A stretch of DNA of 64,000 nucleotides, taken from contig NC_087151.1 of NCBI RefSeq assembly GCF_035594125.1, positions 17,427,001-17,491,000 of the forward strand, in the 5' to 3' direction. The notes beneath the pieces are model-generated. The model was not told the origin of the DNA, ran no database searches, and saw nothing but the letters and a program-made list of their open reading frames with translations. The stretch's first letter is position 1, and every line of letters starts with the position of its first letter. Positions 43,705 to 55,200 of the stretch are shown in pieces. A program made the translations under genes and the position numbers. Source of the stretch: Scylla paramamosain. Its lineage: Eukaryota; Arthropoda; Malacostraca; Decapoda; Portunidae.

Positions 43705-45332
43705 AGTGTATGATTACCTAGTTGTGTCATGCGAGAAAGGAGCTATGCTCACACTGTCCTGCCTCAGTATCTCTTATCATCTAACTTGGCCTTGAAGTTA
43801 TGAATAGTTTTTGCTTGCACCACATCCTTGTTGAGGCAGTTCCATGTATGAACTTCTCTTTGTAGAAAACTATTCTTTTTGATATCTCTTCTACAAATTT
43901 CTGTTTTCAGCTTCTTTCCATGTCCTCTAATGTCTTTTGTATCCCACATCACAATTTCATTGCTGTCTAGCTTTTCCAGTTCTTCCATTAGTCTATATAT
44001 TGCAATTAAGTCTCATCTCTCTCTTCTTTGTTCCAGAGTCAGAAGGTTTAATTTTTCTAGTCTTTTCATATGTCTCATCCCGTAAGGCTGGGATCGTCTT
44101 TGTTGCTGCTCTTTGTATCCTCTCTAGCTTCCTGATATGTTTCTTTAGAGTTGATGACCATACCACAGCTGCATATTTCAATTTTTGATGAATCATCATT
44201 ATAGTTAGTTTCCTCATCATTTCTTCATCCCAGTATACAAATGCATTTCTTATGTTCCTTAGTAGATTCATTATTTTCTCAACAGTCTTGTTTATATGGT
44301 AGTCAGCTGTTAATGTGTCTGCTATTATCACCCCGAGATAATTTTCTTTTATTCTTTTTCCCATATAATCATTTTCCAACTTGTAAACACCAGATGGTCT
44401 TTTTTTACTCTTCCCAAATTCCAATTCTTTGCATTAGAATTAATTTCCTATTTACTGCTCCACTTTTTAATCTGGTTCAAATCTTGTTGTAAAGCTTTCT
44501 GTTCTCCCTGTTTCTAGTTTTTATTTCATCAATTTAGCATCATCCACAAATAAACTCATATACCTGTTGATCCCATTTATCGTATCATTAATATGCAGTG
44601 AACAGGACTGAAGCTAGTACTAAACCATAGGTACTCCACTTACAACTTTTCTCCAGGATGACTTTTGATCTCTAATAATTGTTCTTATTTTTCAATTGCT
44701 TAGGAAATCTTCCATCCACTTCAAGAGTCCCCCTCCCACTCCACCAGTGTTCTTTATCTTCCACAGGAGTCCCTTATGTGGCACCTTGTCAAAGGCCTTT
44801 TTTAAATCCAAGTAGATACTATCTACCCATCCATCTCACTCTTATACTATGTCAATTATTCTCAACTAAAAAGAAATCAAGTTAGTTGTACATGATCTCC
44901 CTCTACGAAATCCAAATTGTCTCTGTTATCTTGCCATTTTCTTCCAAGAATTTCATCCATCTATCTTCCACAATTCTTTCACATATTTTTGCTACAACTG
45001 ATGTTAATGATACTGGTCTGTAATTCAGAGGGTCTTTTTAACACCCTCCTTTAAATATTGGCACAATGTCAGCCTTTTTCCAAATTTTTAGTACCTTGCT
45101 CTCTTTTAATGAATATTCAACAGCATGATGTATTTTATTTGCCAACTGACCATTACATTCCTTTAAAACCCAGTTTGATATACTATCCAATACTTGTGCT
45201 TTATCTTCTTGTAACCTCTCCGTAATATCCTGTATTTCATTGATAGTTACATTTATTTCTTCAAGAGAGTTAACTGCTGTATCTTCACTTCCTTGTATTG
45301 TAAACTTACTTTCTTTGGTGAAGACTGACTGA
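43705..45332 (-). mobile_element. LINE-B copy 4, antisense, outer host of LINE-C
   Basis: 3' end GTATGATTACCTAGTTGTGT (43708 onward). C terminus 43988-43764 (RGHGKKLKTEICRRDIKKNS, NFKAKLDDKRY). 44424-43993 (MEFGKSKKRPSG, KENYLGVIIADTLTADYHIN, RKLERIQRAATKTIPALRDE). Palm and finger remains 44560-44960 (AFDKVPHKGLLWK-type text). 45376-45038 (VFTKESKFTIQGSED, DKAQVLDSISNWVLKECNGQ, ADIVPIFKGGC). It stops at GAAGACTGACTGA (45320-45332), where LINE-C was inserted. It resumes with the same 13 bp at 55558 and continues to about 55670 (encoding EDVVEVMNNAFQSVF on the minus strand). Confidence 0.82.
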
Positions 45333-45427
45333 TTGATTGATTGATTTAGCTTATGGTGCCACAACATTGCTGTCATATGGTGCCACTACAAAAACTTTAA
45401 AACCAAGAAACTTTGCAGTTTAAAATA

Positions 45428-45759
45428 CAGACGTACCTCGGTACTCGACCATAATCCGTTCTGAGGTGGTGGTCGAGCACCGATTTGTTCGAACACCGAA
45501 ACCAATTTTCCCATAAGAAATAATGGAAAGTCTGGGGAAGAAATACTCGAACAAACTGCGTATGTCTTACTCCGCTGGCGGTCTGAGTCGAACTGACGCT
45601 TACCCGCTGGCCGAGAAGGGCCGAGGAGCGCGTTCGGGTCGACTCGGCTAGTCGAGTACCGAAAATCTGTTCGAGGTCCGATGCATTTTCTACTCGAATT
45701 TTTTGGTCGAGCACCGATTTGGTCGAGTATAGAGGCGGTCGAGTACCGAGGTACGACTG
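45428..45759. mobile_element. pogo/Tigger-type MITE, 332 bp
   Basis: Inverted ends: CAGACGTACCTCGGTACTCG at the left and, read on the minus strand, CAGTCGTACCTCGGTACTCG at the right, extending to about 23 bp with one mismatch. TA flanks both ends (45426-45427, 45760-45761). Internal copies of GGTCGAGCACCGATTTG occur near each end (45469, 45706) in the same direction. CAG ends with TA duplication fit pogo/Tigger-type elements. No coding capacity. Confidence 0.85.
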
Positions 45760-45928
45760 TAATGATATTAAAAACAAAATCATAAGTATGGTAAAAATGT
45801 TAAAAGACCACTAAAAAAGTAAACATGATAAAGGTCATGGGAAAACCATAAAAACTTAGTGCTAAAAATGAGAGGCTTGGTATATTAATATTTTAACTAT
45901 TAAGTTTGATTTAAAGTGAGGGCGCACT

Positions 45929-46105
45929 GACCCCACTGACCCAGATATCTGGCAGTGTTCATTACGTCCCAGAGGCACTGACCACACTGACCCAGACTTC
46001 TGGCATTGTTCGTTATGTGCCCAAGACACTGACCCCACTGACCCAGGCCTTACGGCCTGGGTCAGTGGGGTCAGTGTTCATTATGTTAGTGGGGTCAGTG
46101 TTCAT
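45929..46105. repeat. ~52-bp repeats ending in a perfect hairpin, LINE-C 3' UTR
   Basis: CACTGACCCCACTGACCCAG begins three successive units at about 45930, 45978 and 46027, the first two followed by -TCTGGCAGTGTTCATTACG- or a variant. The third turns into a perfect inverted copy: arms 46026-46049 and 46054-46077 (24 nt each, loop TTAC). Shorter inverted pieces (GTGGGGTCAGTGTTCATTAT) follow to 46105. Confidence 0.9.
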
Positions 46106-46808
46106 TATGTTCATTATGTGTCTTTCTCACTTGCCACCATGTTCTCCCAGTGCAAAGATAAAGTTCTGCCCAATACTAAATTACTGATTAAATAAAATAA
46201 CAGTTAAAAGGTAATCTATAATTTGCTTAGAAGACCAGCCTTCTCTACAAAATTAAGGACCTTATTTCCCTGGGAAAGAGCCCTCTATCCAAGTATCAGC
46301 AACATCTGGAAAGTTCCATCCTCATCGCAACAGGAGAAAAAATATTGCTCCCACAGCTCCACCAGAATAGGGCACTCCACTAGAAAGTGTCACACCATAA
46401 GGAGATCTAACCAGTCATCACAAAATGGTTGGGTTTCCCAGGATATGAGGTAACCATGAGTGAGGCATGTGTGACCCATATGGGGACGGGCCAATGCAGT
46501 CTCTGAGCGGCACTCCTGCACATGGGTATACGTCCATGGTCAGAAAGTTACAGAAGTTATCTCATCCATCTTAGTGGTGGCAACACATCTTCCCACCTGC
46601 CCTACCAACTGGCAAGAAATGCTACCCTTATACTAGAGTATAAATCATGAAAGGGAATGGAGGTGGAAGGAGCAACCTGAGTTGCCACCTCTTTAGCCAG
46701 CCTACTGGCTCTCATTCTCGTGAACTCTTACATGTGCAGGTACTTAACAAAATGTTATGTGATATCCTCTGCAATGAAGCAGGTGAATCTACTCTAAAAC
46801 AGACAAAA

Positions 46809-47222
46809 TTAGGGAGAGGAAGTAAAATGCTCCAGGACAGATAACACACTATGGGAGTCACTAAAAATAATAAAACTTGAAACTGGTAAGGCAAAAATTA
46901 TTTCTAGGGCAAGAATAATGGCCGATAACTCTGCCATAAAAACAGAGGCAACACTAGGAAGGCTACCGCCTTGAAAGAAGGAAGGGAATATAACATTATA
47001 TCCCCACTTCTGCATTAGACTTTGAACCATCTTTTTATACAGAGACGGAGCCAGAGTGTGACAAAGAGTGTTCAAAAATAAAGCACGAGACTTGTACTGT
47101 GGTAACAAGTTTTTGTTATTAACAACAGGAGGGTAGATCAATACCCACGAAAACTGACAATACCCAACCCTTGGAAGGCAGTGGGGGCAAATGGAGATGA
47201 AGGGTACATCAAACTCAGTCAT
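46809..47222 (-). pseudogene. LINE-C RNase H domain
   Basis: Minus-strand open frame with MQKWGYNVIFPSFFQGGSLP, then SVASVFMAELSAIILALEII and FIIFSDSHSVLSVLEHF. The A-EL-AI--AL---- box (catalytic Glu) and FSDS-S-L--L (catalytic Asp) are RNase H motifs. The first motif (TDGS) is not visible and the last (H-GI-GNE-AD) is lost beyond 46809. Confidence 0.75.
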
Positions 47223-47471
47223 GAAAGGCCTGACCCAATATCCAAAGGGCTTAGGAAAACTAGGATGAGCATCATATAAGAGGGAACATGTATCATGAGA
47301 AACTGTTGTACAAGTGAAAGATTCAGGAAGGCGATGGATTCAATATCAACACCTCATTAGTAGAGAATGACGACGTAGGTCCAATGGTAAGACACTAGCA
47401 CCCACCAGTTAGCTAGGGATTGGGGATGAGCAGAATGCACCAGCATGGTGCATTGAATCCAACACAAAGAG

Positions 47472-48650
47472 CTAAGCCTCAGTAGTGGATGAATAGATTT
47501 CACAACTGTATTCCAATTTAGAAAGAATAAGAGTTTGGTGCAAGGCTAGGAGGGTCTGTCTGTCAGTGCCCCAAGAAGTATGAGCCAAAACTCTTAGAAG
47601 TGACAGTGCCTTCATACATGCTGCCTTAATATAACAAAGGTGGGGTACCCAAGTCAGGCAACTGTCAAATATAAGTCCCAGGAAATGAGTTTCCTTCACA
47701 CAAGAGATTCTTCTATCATATAGATACAGGTCTGGGTCAGGGTGAATACCACAAAGGTGGCAAAAACGCATGGCCACAGTCTTTGAAGCTGAGAAGTGAA
47801 ATCCCAAAGTTACGACCCACTGAGAAATCCTATCGAGTGCCACCTGCAGCTTCTTCTCAATTAATGGTATCTGTGCTGCAGAAAAGGAGATAGACAAGTC
47901 ATTGACATATAAGCTACCATGAACTCCTTCCAGAAGTACACCAATGACACTGTTTATAGCTATAGTGAAAAGTGTGACACTAAGTATACTTCTTTGTGGC
48001 ATGCCATCTTCAAGTGGGCGAACTCCTGACAGATTGTCACCAACCCATACCTGTAAAAAATCGAGATAAAAATTGTTGTATAAAAATAGGGAGTCAGCCA
48101 CGGAGACCAAACTAGAACAGACTAAGTAAAATGCCATGACACCAGGCTGCGTCATAAGCTTTCTCTAATTAAAAAAAAAAAAGACTGTGATATGGTGATG
48201 CTTATTAGAAAACACCTCATATATGGAAGATTCCAGAGACAATAAAGCATCAGTCGTAGACCTCATTTACCTAAAACCATACTGAATAGGTGACAGGTAA
48301 TTCCCTCTCTCCAAGTACCACATAAGCCTGCCATTTACCATCTTTTCTAGCAACTTACAAGTACACGAGGTTAAGGAAATTGGATGGTAATTGGTCATTA
48401 ACTGATGATCTTTTCCAGGCTCTGGAATGAGAATAATTACAGCCACACCCCAAGAAGATGGAAAATCACCACTATTCCAAATAAAGTTATAGGGGTCAAG
48501 TAAAAAGGTAAAAGCTTCATCAGACATGTACAAAAAGGAATATGGGATGTCATCATGACCCAGGGATGAATCATGGCCCTGGGATAAAAGCCATGTATAG
48601 CTCAGACAAAGAAAATGAGACATTATAAGACTCTCCACCAGAGGAGGCAA
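47472..48650 (-). pseudogene. LINE-C reverse transcriptase domain
   Basis: First block 48650-48267: GHDDIPYSFLYMSD, VIILIPEPGKDHQLMTNYHP, ISLTSCTCKLLEKMVNGRLM, YLSPIQYGFR then a stop. Second block 48155-47472: LSGVRPLEDGMPQRSILSVT, LYVNDLSISFSA, QWVVTLGFHFSASKTVAMRF, FLGLIFDSCLTWVPHL and TLILSKLEYSCEIYSS. The G-PQGS box reads GMPQRS and the catalytic YVDD reads YVND, so the active site has decayed in addition to the frame breaks. Confidence 0.8.
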
Positions 48651-48988
48651 AAATTGACGCTAGCAGATTCAAAATATTGATGGTAAAGTGCTATAGGTGC
48701 AGTTGGACCCTTTCTGGAGACACTAGCAAAGTGCTCAACAAACAGGTCAGCAACTGTCTTAGGGTCTGCCACCATCTTCCTATCACAGGATAAAACAGGT
48801 CGGGGAGATGTAGAATACTTCCCAGATATTTTGCAGACTCTGTTGAAGACCTCATTGAGTGGAGTGCATACTGTGATGGAAAAGACATAATTCTTCCAAG
48901 ACTCCAGCTGAGCAATCTGTAAGGTGCAACGCACATGGGCATGCGCTTGTCGAAAAGATTCCTAGCAGTGGATGTCCTCACAATGTCA

Positions 48989-49810
48989 TCAAAGGCAAGA
49001 AAAGACAGCACGCTTTTCTTGAATGGCAGCTGTACAATCTGCATTCCACCAGGGAACTGGATGTTTAGGAAACAGACCAGAAGTCTTTGGGATGGATTGA
49101 AGAGCAGTGGAGTGCAAGACATTGGTGAAGTATGTTACTGCCTCATCACAGTTTTCTATTTCATCTACTGAGAAGGCAGGGGTGCTGAGTTCCTTGAATA
49201 GGTGCCAATCTGCTTTATCTAGCCACCATTGAGGAGAATGTGACTGTGGTGCAGAATCACTTGACTCCAATAAAATTGGAAAGTGATTGCTCCCATATAG
49301 GTCTGGTAAAACTTTCTAGTCAAAATCAAGAAAAAAATTAGAAGTACAGAAAGAGAGATTTATTGTTGTAAAAGTACTGGTTTGACCGTTGATATGGGTC
49401 ATGTTCCCAGAGTTTAAAATCTCCAATCCTGAATCCTTGATAAAAGAAGCAATTAAAAGACCATGTGAGTTGACAGCATCATTATCCCACAAAGGATGGA
49501 GACTACTGAATTCTCCTAATAAAATAAGAGAAGGAAGAGCATTCAAAAGATTATCAAGTTCATTTCTCTCAGTAGGAACACTAAGATGCAAATACAGACT
49601 GCACAATGAATAAAAATTATTTATAAAATCCTTAATAGGAACAACCTGCAGCTGCAAGTGAATCAGCAGGTAGATAAAAGGAATATCATTGCGAATAAAG
49701 ATGACACTGCCACCATGGTGACCTTGACCAGGAATTGGAATAGAAAAGAAAGTAGTATTATACCCAGGAGGACCAAAGTGAGTTGATTCTCCAAGCATTG
49801 TCTCTTGCAA
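48989..49810 (-). pseudogene. LINE-C endonuclease domain
   Basis: LQETMLGESTHFGPPGY-type start (the catalytic Glu of the QE motif, near 49810-49770), PGQGHHGGSVIFIRNDIPF, LILLGEFSSLHPLWDNDAVN (GDFN-H--W reads GEFSSLHPLW), then TFTTINLSFCTSN. After a short gap, SPQWWLDKADWHLFKELS and VPWWNADCTAAIQEKRAVF at 49225-49000 mark the linker before RT. Confidence 0.75.
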
Positions 49811-50427
49811 ACAAATACAGACAAGAAAACCTAGAGATCAATACCCAGAGTTCCTTCCACGAAGCATGCAAACCATGGCAATTTCACTGCAAAATCTTGA
49901 ATATTAGTATTTTGAGGGGGATTTTCAGGGAAGCCCCAGAGAGAAGCTTCCCTTTGCCTAGCTGACTTAGCACTTTTCTCAGCCTGCAAGGCTTATCTGG
50001 TCCTGCGCTACCTGAGTAACTAGTGTGGGGACAGCTACCCACACACAAATCTTTGAAACTCCTGAAAAGACTGAAGGAGGAGGATTCCTCAACAGAGACG
50101 TATTGTTATCGCTGTTGGAGGAGGACTTATTTGGAAGACAGGCAGAGAAACCCTCCATGTCCAGATGTGGACATTCAGATGTGGAGGAATCACTTTGATG
50201 TCTAACATTATCCCAAAGGGATCTCTCTAGGGGGAATGTCTGTTGAGTCTAGGGACTCAGCAGACCCCTGGGAATATTTTTGGTGGGACTGAGGAGGAAG
50301 CATAGGAAAGTTGTTAATATGTGTCTGTGAAGGCTTAAGAGTCTTGGGAGTCATCATTTGTGGGTGAGAGACCATGGGGACGTGGACTTCTGCAATATGA
50401 ACTTTGTACATGAAAACTGTGATTTTT

Positions 50428-53400
50428 TTTTTTTTTTTTATGTAGAAAGGACACTGGCCAAGGGCAACAAAAATCCAATAAAAAAAAAATGCCCACTGAA
50501 ACGCCAGTCCCATAAAAGGGTCAAAGCAGTAGTCAAAAATTGATGAATAAGTGTCTTGAAACCTCCCTCTTGAAGGAATTCAAGTCATAGGAAGGTGGAA
50601 ATACAGAAGCAGGCAGGGACTTCCAGAGTTTACTAGAGAAAGGGATGAATGATTGTGAATACTGGTTAACTCTTGCATTAGAGAGGTGGAAAGAATAGGG
50701 GTGAGAGAAAGAAGAAAGTCTTGTGCAGCAAGGCCGCAGGAGGAGGGGAGGCATGCAGTTAGCAAGATCAGAAGAGCAGTTAGCATGAAAATAGCAGAAG
50801 ACAGCTAGAGATGCAACATTGCAGTAGTGAGAAAGAGGCTGAAGACAATCAGTTAGAGGAGAGGAGTTGATGAGACGAAAAGCTTTTGATTCCACCCTGT
50901 CTAGAAGAGCAGTATGAGTGGAACCCCCCCAGACATGTGAAGCATACTCCATACATGGACGGATAAGGCCCTGGTACAGAGTTAGCAGCTGGGGGGGGAT
51001 GAGAAAAACTGGTGGAGACGTCTCAGAACGCCTAACTTCATAGAAGCTGTGTTAGCTAGAGATGAGATGTGAAGTTTCCAGTTCAGATTATAAGTAAAGG
51101 ACAGACCGAGGATGTTCAGTGTAGAAGAGGGGGACAGTTGAGTGTCATTGAAGAAAAGGGGATAGTTGTCTGGAAAGTTGTGTTGAGTTGATAGATGGAG
51201 GAATTGAGTTTTTCAGGCATTGAACAATACCAAGTTTGCTCTGCCCCAATCAGAAATTTTAGAAAGATCAGAAGTCAAGTGTTCTGTGGCTTCCCTGCGT
51301 GAAATGTTTACCTCCTGAAGGGTTGGACGTCTATGAAAAGACATGGAAAAGTGCAGGGTGGTATCATAAGTGTAGGAGTGGATAGGACAAGAGGTTTGGT
51401 TTAGAAGATCATTAATGAATAATAAGAAGAGAGTGGGTGACAGGACAGAACCCTGAGGAACACCACTGTTAATAGATTTAGGAGAAGAACAGTGACCGTC
51501 TACCACAGCTGCAATAGAACGGTCAAAAAGGAAACTTGAGATGAAGTTACAGAGAGAAGGATAGGGGCCATAGGAGGGTAGTTTAGAAATCAAAGCTTTA
51601 TGCCAGACTCTATCAAAAGCTTTTGATATGTCCAAGGCAACAGCAAAACTTTCACCAAAATCTTTAAAAGAGGATAACCAAGACTCAGTAAGGAAAGCCA
51701 GAAGATCACCAGTAGAGTGGCCTTGACAGAACCCATACTGGCAATCAGATAGAAGGTTGTGAAGTGATAGATGTTTAAGAATCTTCCTGTTGAGGATAGA
51801 TTTGAAAACTTTAGATAGGCAGGAAATTAAAGCAATAAGACGGTAGTTTGAGGGATTAGAACGGTCACCCTTTTTAGGGACAGGTTGAATGTAGGCAAAC
51901 TTCCAGCAAGAAGGAAAGGTAGATGTTGACAGACAGAGTTGAAAGAGTTTGACTAGGCAAGGTGCAAGCACGGAGGCACAGTTTCGGAGAACAATAGGAG
52001 GGACCCTATCAGGTCCATAAGCCTTCTGAGGGTTTAGGCCAGCGAGGGTATGGAAAACATCATTGCGAAGAATTTTCTTAGGTGGCATGAAGTAGTCAGA
52101 GAGTGGAGGAGAGGGATGAACAAGCCCAGAATCGTCCAAGGTAGAGATTTTTGCAAAGGTTTGAGCAAAGAGTTCAGCTTTAGAAATAGATGTGATAGCA
52201 GTGGTGCCATCTGGTTGAAATAGAGGAGGGAAAGAAGAAGCAAAGTTATTGGAGATATTTTTGGCTAGATGCCAGAAGTCACGAGGGGAATTAGATCTTG
52301 AAAGGTTTTGACACTTTCTGTTAATGAAGGAGTTTTTGGCTAGTTGGAGAACAGACTTGGCATGGTTCCAGGCAGAAATATAAAGTGCATGAGATTCTGG
52401 TGATGGAAGGCTTAAGTACCTTTTGTGGGCCACCTCTCTATCATGTATAGCATGAGAACAAGCTTTGTTAAACTAAGGTTTAGAAGGTTTAGGACGAGAA
52501 AAAGGGTGAGGAATTTATGCCTCCATGCCAGACACTATCACCTCTGTTATGCGCTCAGCACACAAAGACATGTCTCTGACACGGAAGCAGTAGTCATTCC
52601 AAGGAAAATCAGCAAAATACCTCCTCAGGTCCCCCCCAAATAGCAGAGGCAAAACGCCAGAGGCACCTTCACTTAGAGGGATCTTGAGAAGGGATTAGAG
52701 CGATAGGATAAGATACAGATATGAGATTGTGATAGGAGGAGCCCAACAGAGAAGAAAGGGTGACAGCACAAGCAGAAGGATTAGAGGTCAGGAAAAGGTC
52801 AAGAATGTTGGGCGTATCTCCAAGATGGTCAGGAATACGAGTAGGATGTTGCACCAATTGCTCTAGGTCGTGGAGGATAGCAAAGTTGTAGGCTAGTTCA
52901 CCAGGATGGTCAGTGAAGGGAGAGGAAAGCCAAAGCTGGTGGTGAACATTGAAGTCTCCAAGAATGGAGATCTCTGCAAAAGGGAAGAGGGTCAGAATGT
53001 GCTCCACTTTGGAAGTTAAGTAGTCAAAGAATTTCTTATAGTCGGAGGAGTTAGGTGAGAGGTATACAGCACAGATAAATTTAGTTTGAGAGTGACTCTG
53101 TAGTTGTAGCCAGATGGTGGAAAACTCGGAAGATTCAAGAGCGTGGGCACAAGAGCAGGTTAAGTCATTGCTCACATAAACACAGCATCCAGCTTTGGAT
53201 AAAAAATGAGGATAGTGAAAGTAGGAGGGAACAGAAAAGGGGCTACTGTCAGTTGCTTCAGACACCTGAGTTTCAGTGAGGATAAGAAGATGAGGTTTAG
53301 AAGAGGAGAGGTGGTGTTCTACAGATTGAAAATTATATCTTAGACCACAAATGTTGCAGAAGTTAATGAAGAAAAAGTTGAGGGGGGTGACAAGACACTT

Positions 53401-53721
53401 AGGATCATCGACAGAAAGGCAGTCCAACCTGGGGACATTTATGGTCCCCTCCCCAGATGGGGACTCTGAGGCTGGTGTAGGAGTCGCCATGAGGATTTTA
53501 AAATTTTTGATTGAAGGGTGTGTGTTATTAGGCGCTTGTAGTTTTGTGTGGAGGAAGAGAGTTGTCTTTAGAGGGCAGGCTGTGACTGCCCCCTTGTGTT
53601 GTGAGACACAAAGGGAAACATTCAGTGAGGTCACAGCTGGGTTTAATGATAAGTTCACAGCACCCCCTGAACAGTGCTTTAGACCTCACTGGGAGTAATT
53701 ATCATTTCGGCAGGTGTCTAC
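50428..53721 (-). mobile_element. LINE-A, full-length antisense copy inside LINE-C
   Basis: The plus strand begins with the T-run of the poly-A tail (50428-50440) followed by TATGTAGAAAGGACACTGGC and ends CGGCAGGTGTCTAC at 53721, matching the 5' end of the sense copy at 14709. The ORF starts at ATG 53490 and ends near 50536. The only candidate target duplication that I can see is GTGA on both sides, which is weak. It interrupts LINE-C ORF1. Confidence 0.9.
50536..53490 (-). pseudogene. LINE-A endonuclease/RT ORF, broken antisense copy
   Basis: Endonuclease in the long open frame 53658-52669 ([17 protein letters not shown] start, [52 protein letters not shown] where SDH reads SYH). RT in 52433-51213 (PQKAYGPDRVPPIVLR, YGFCQGHSTG, ALDISKAFDRVWHKALISKL, SGVPQGSVLSP, SYTYDTTLHF). 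The catalytic YADD reads YTYD, so both active sites are damaged. Stops occur near 52470-52660, and at 51210 a Lys codon is replaced by a stop. C-terminal 50952-50536 is open (MEYASHVWGGSTHTALL to FKREVSRHLFINF). Confidence 0.86.
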
Positions 53722-55200
53722 GGGTGAAGATGCAGTGGAGGGCTTTGCTGAAAAAGAGGGCAGCTTGGCTGAAGATGCAGAGGAGGGCTTATCTGTGATA
53801 TCCTCCAAAACAAAGGACTTGTTGCTGACAGAAACTGAAGGAGTGACATTTTCCCAAGGAGGGGGAGAAAGCAATTGATGGTTGAGAGAGGCAGGAAGGT
53901 GTTCTAACCTCATTACATGTGGTGGAGTTGGAAGAACTAGAGCAGAGGGAGGAGGCATATGTTTTTGCCCCACCATCCTTCTGTCTGAAAAGAAGTTCTC
54001 TTCTGGCACTACCTAGACTTATAAACTGAGAATTAGCCTGCTAGAGGATGTCCTGCTCGAGGTGGTACCTCTTGCATTGTCAGGGACATAGTGGGCAAGC
54101 ATCTCTGAAGTAGAAGCAGTAGGGTTCTGATTCGCATTCAGGAGTATGGTGCAAGTCAAGGGCTGAGCAGTGACCGCACCAGGGGACGATTATGACAGAT
54201 TTTCCTTCCATGACTGAACTCTTAACATTGTAAAGGATGATCAGCAAATGTCTTTACTGGAAGAAAATGAGGGCCATTCTTTACACATTCAGGGAGAAAA
54301 GAACCATAAAAAGTGAGCATAATCATGTTATTATTCCCTCTAATCTTGATCACTCATTTAAAATTATCTGACTGAAAGATGTCATCTGAGAATTCATATA
54401 GGTCTTGGTTGTAAATACGTCCTTTACATTAACTGAATGTTTGGTATGGCTTGATGGATTCGAAGATCCCATCAGAAGGGCAAAGCAGATGGAGGAGCAT
54501 CATCACCTGCATTAAATCTTTAGCTCTGATCAAGACACCTTTACCATATTTCTTGATATTATTTACAGGGAGGACTCCAGTCTCCCTTTCTAGATACTTG
54601 GCAGCATAGATAAAGTCAGTTCGACCTTCCCTATAATATGCTACAAACCAGTAGGGTGTAGGTGGGTGGTGAGCTTCAAGGGCATGCTCCTCAGCATCAT
54701 CAAAGACAATAATCATTCTTGCTGTCAACTACATTGTTTGATTGAATGATCTTAGCAATTAAGTTGTTGTCTCCAAGATATAGAGAATTTATTGCCTCAA
54801 GTGTACTTTTGACAGCAATGTCTGATGTAAATGTCACATAACATCGATTAGAGAGATAATGTTTGAGATGGATACGGAGAACTGTTCAGAAGAGCTTGAA
54901 AACTGAGTGAATAGCACAGTATGACATGGAGGCATAGATATCAATGATCATAAGAGTGTCAAGACAAGACTCAACAACTGACCCAAAGGGTCTTCACCAT
55001 GAGAAACAGCAGCAGGGGGAGCGTAAGCCTGCACATCACCATCAAGACCAGAGGGTGATGTCTTGAGGGCCTGGTCAACCACCCCTTGAGCACCAGAAGA
55101 ATTTTTATTTTTACCTATGAGGATATTATAAAAATGAAATAGCTTCAGGGGCCAAGGGAGATGACCTACCAGGATTACGAGGGGTTGAGTGCTAGCCACC
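53722..55200 (-). pseudogene. LINE-C ORF1 (gag-like), interrupted by LINE-A
   Basis: 54728-54429 is the cleanest part (FVAYYREGRTDFIYAAKYLE, TGVLPVNNIKKYGKGVLIRA), an RNA-recognition-like segment as found in I-type ORF1 proteins. 54420-54200 has a RIYNQDLYEFSDDIFQS type stretch. 54009-53722 is Pro/Ser-rich (LVLPTPPHVMRLEHLPASLN) and stops at the LINE-A junction. The Pro-rich text resumes at 50427-50208 (PMVSHPQMMTPKTLKPSQTH) on the far side of LINE-A. Frameshifts and stops occur in every portion. Confidence 0.65.

Noticed and set aside
50418..53735. Clear target-site duplication around LINE-A inside LINE-C
   Set aside because: Only GTGA is shared at the two junctions, which is too short to be convincing.
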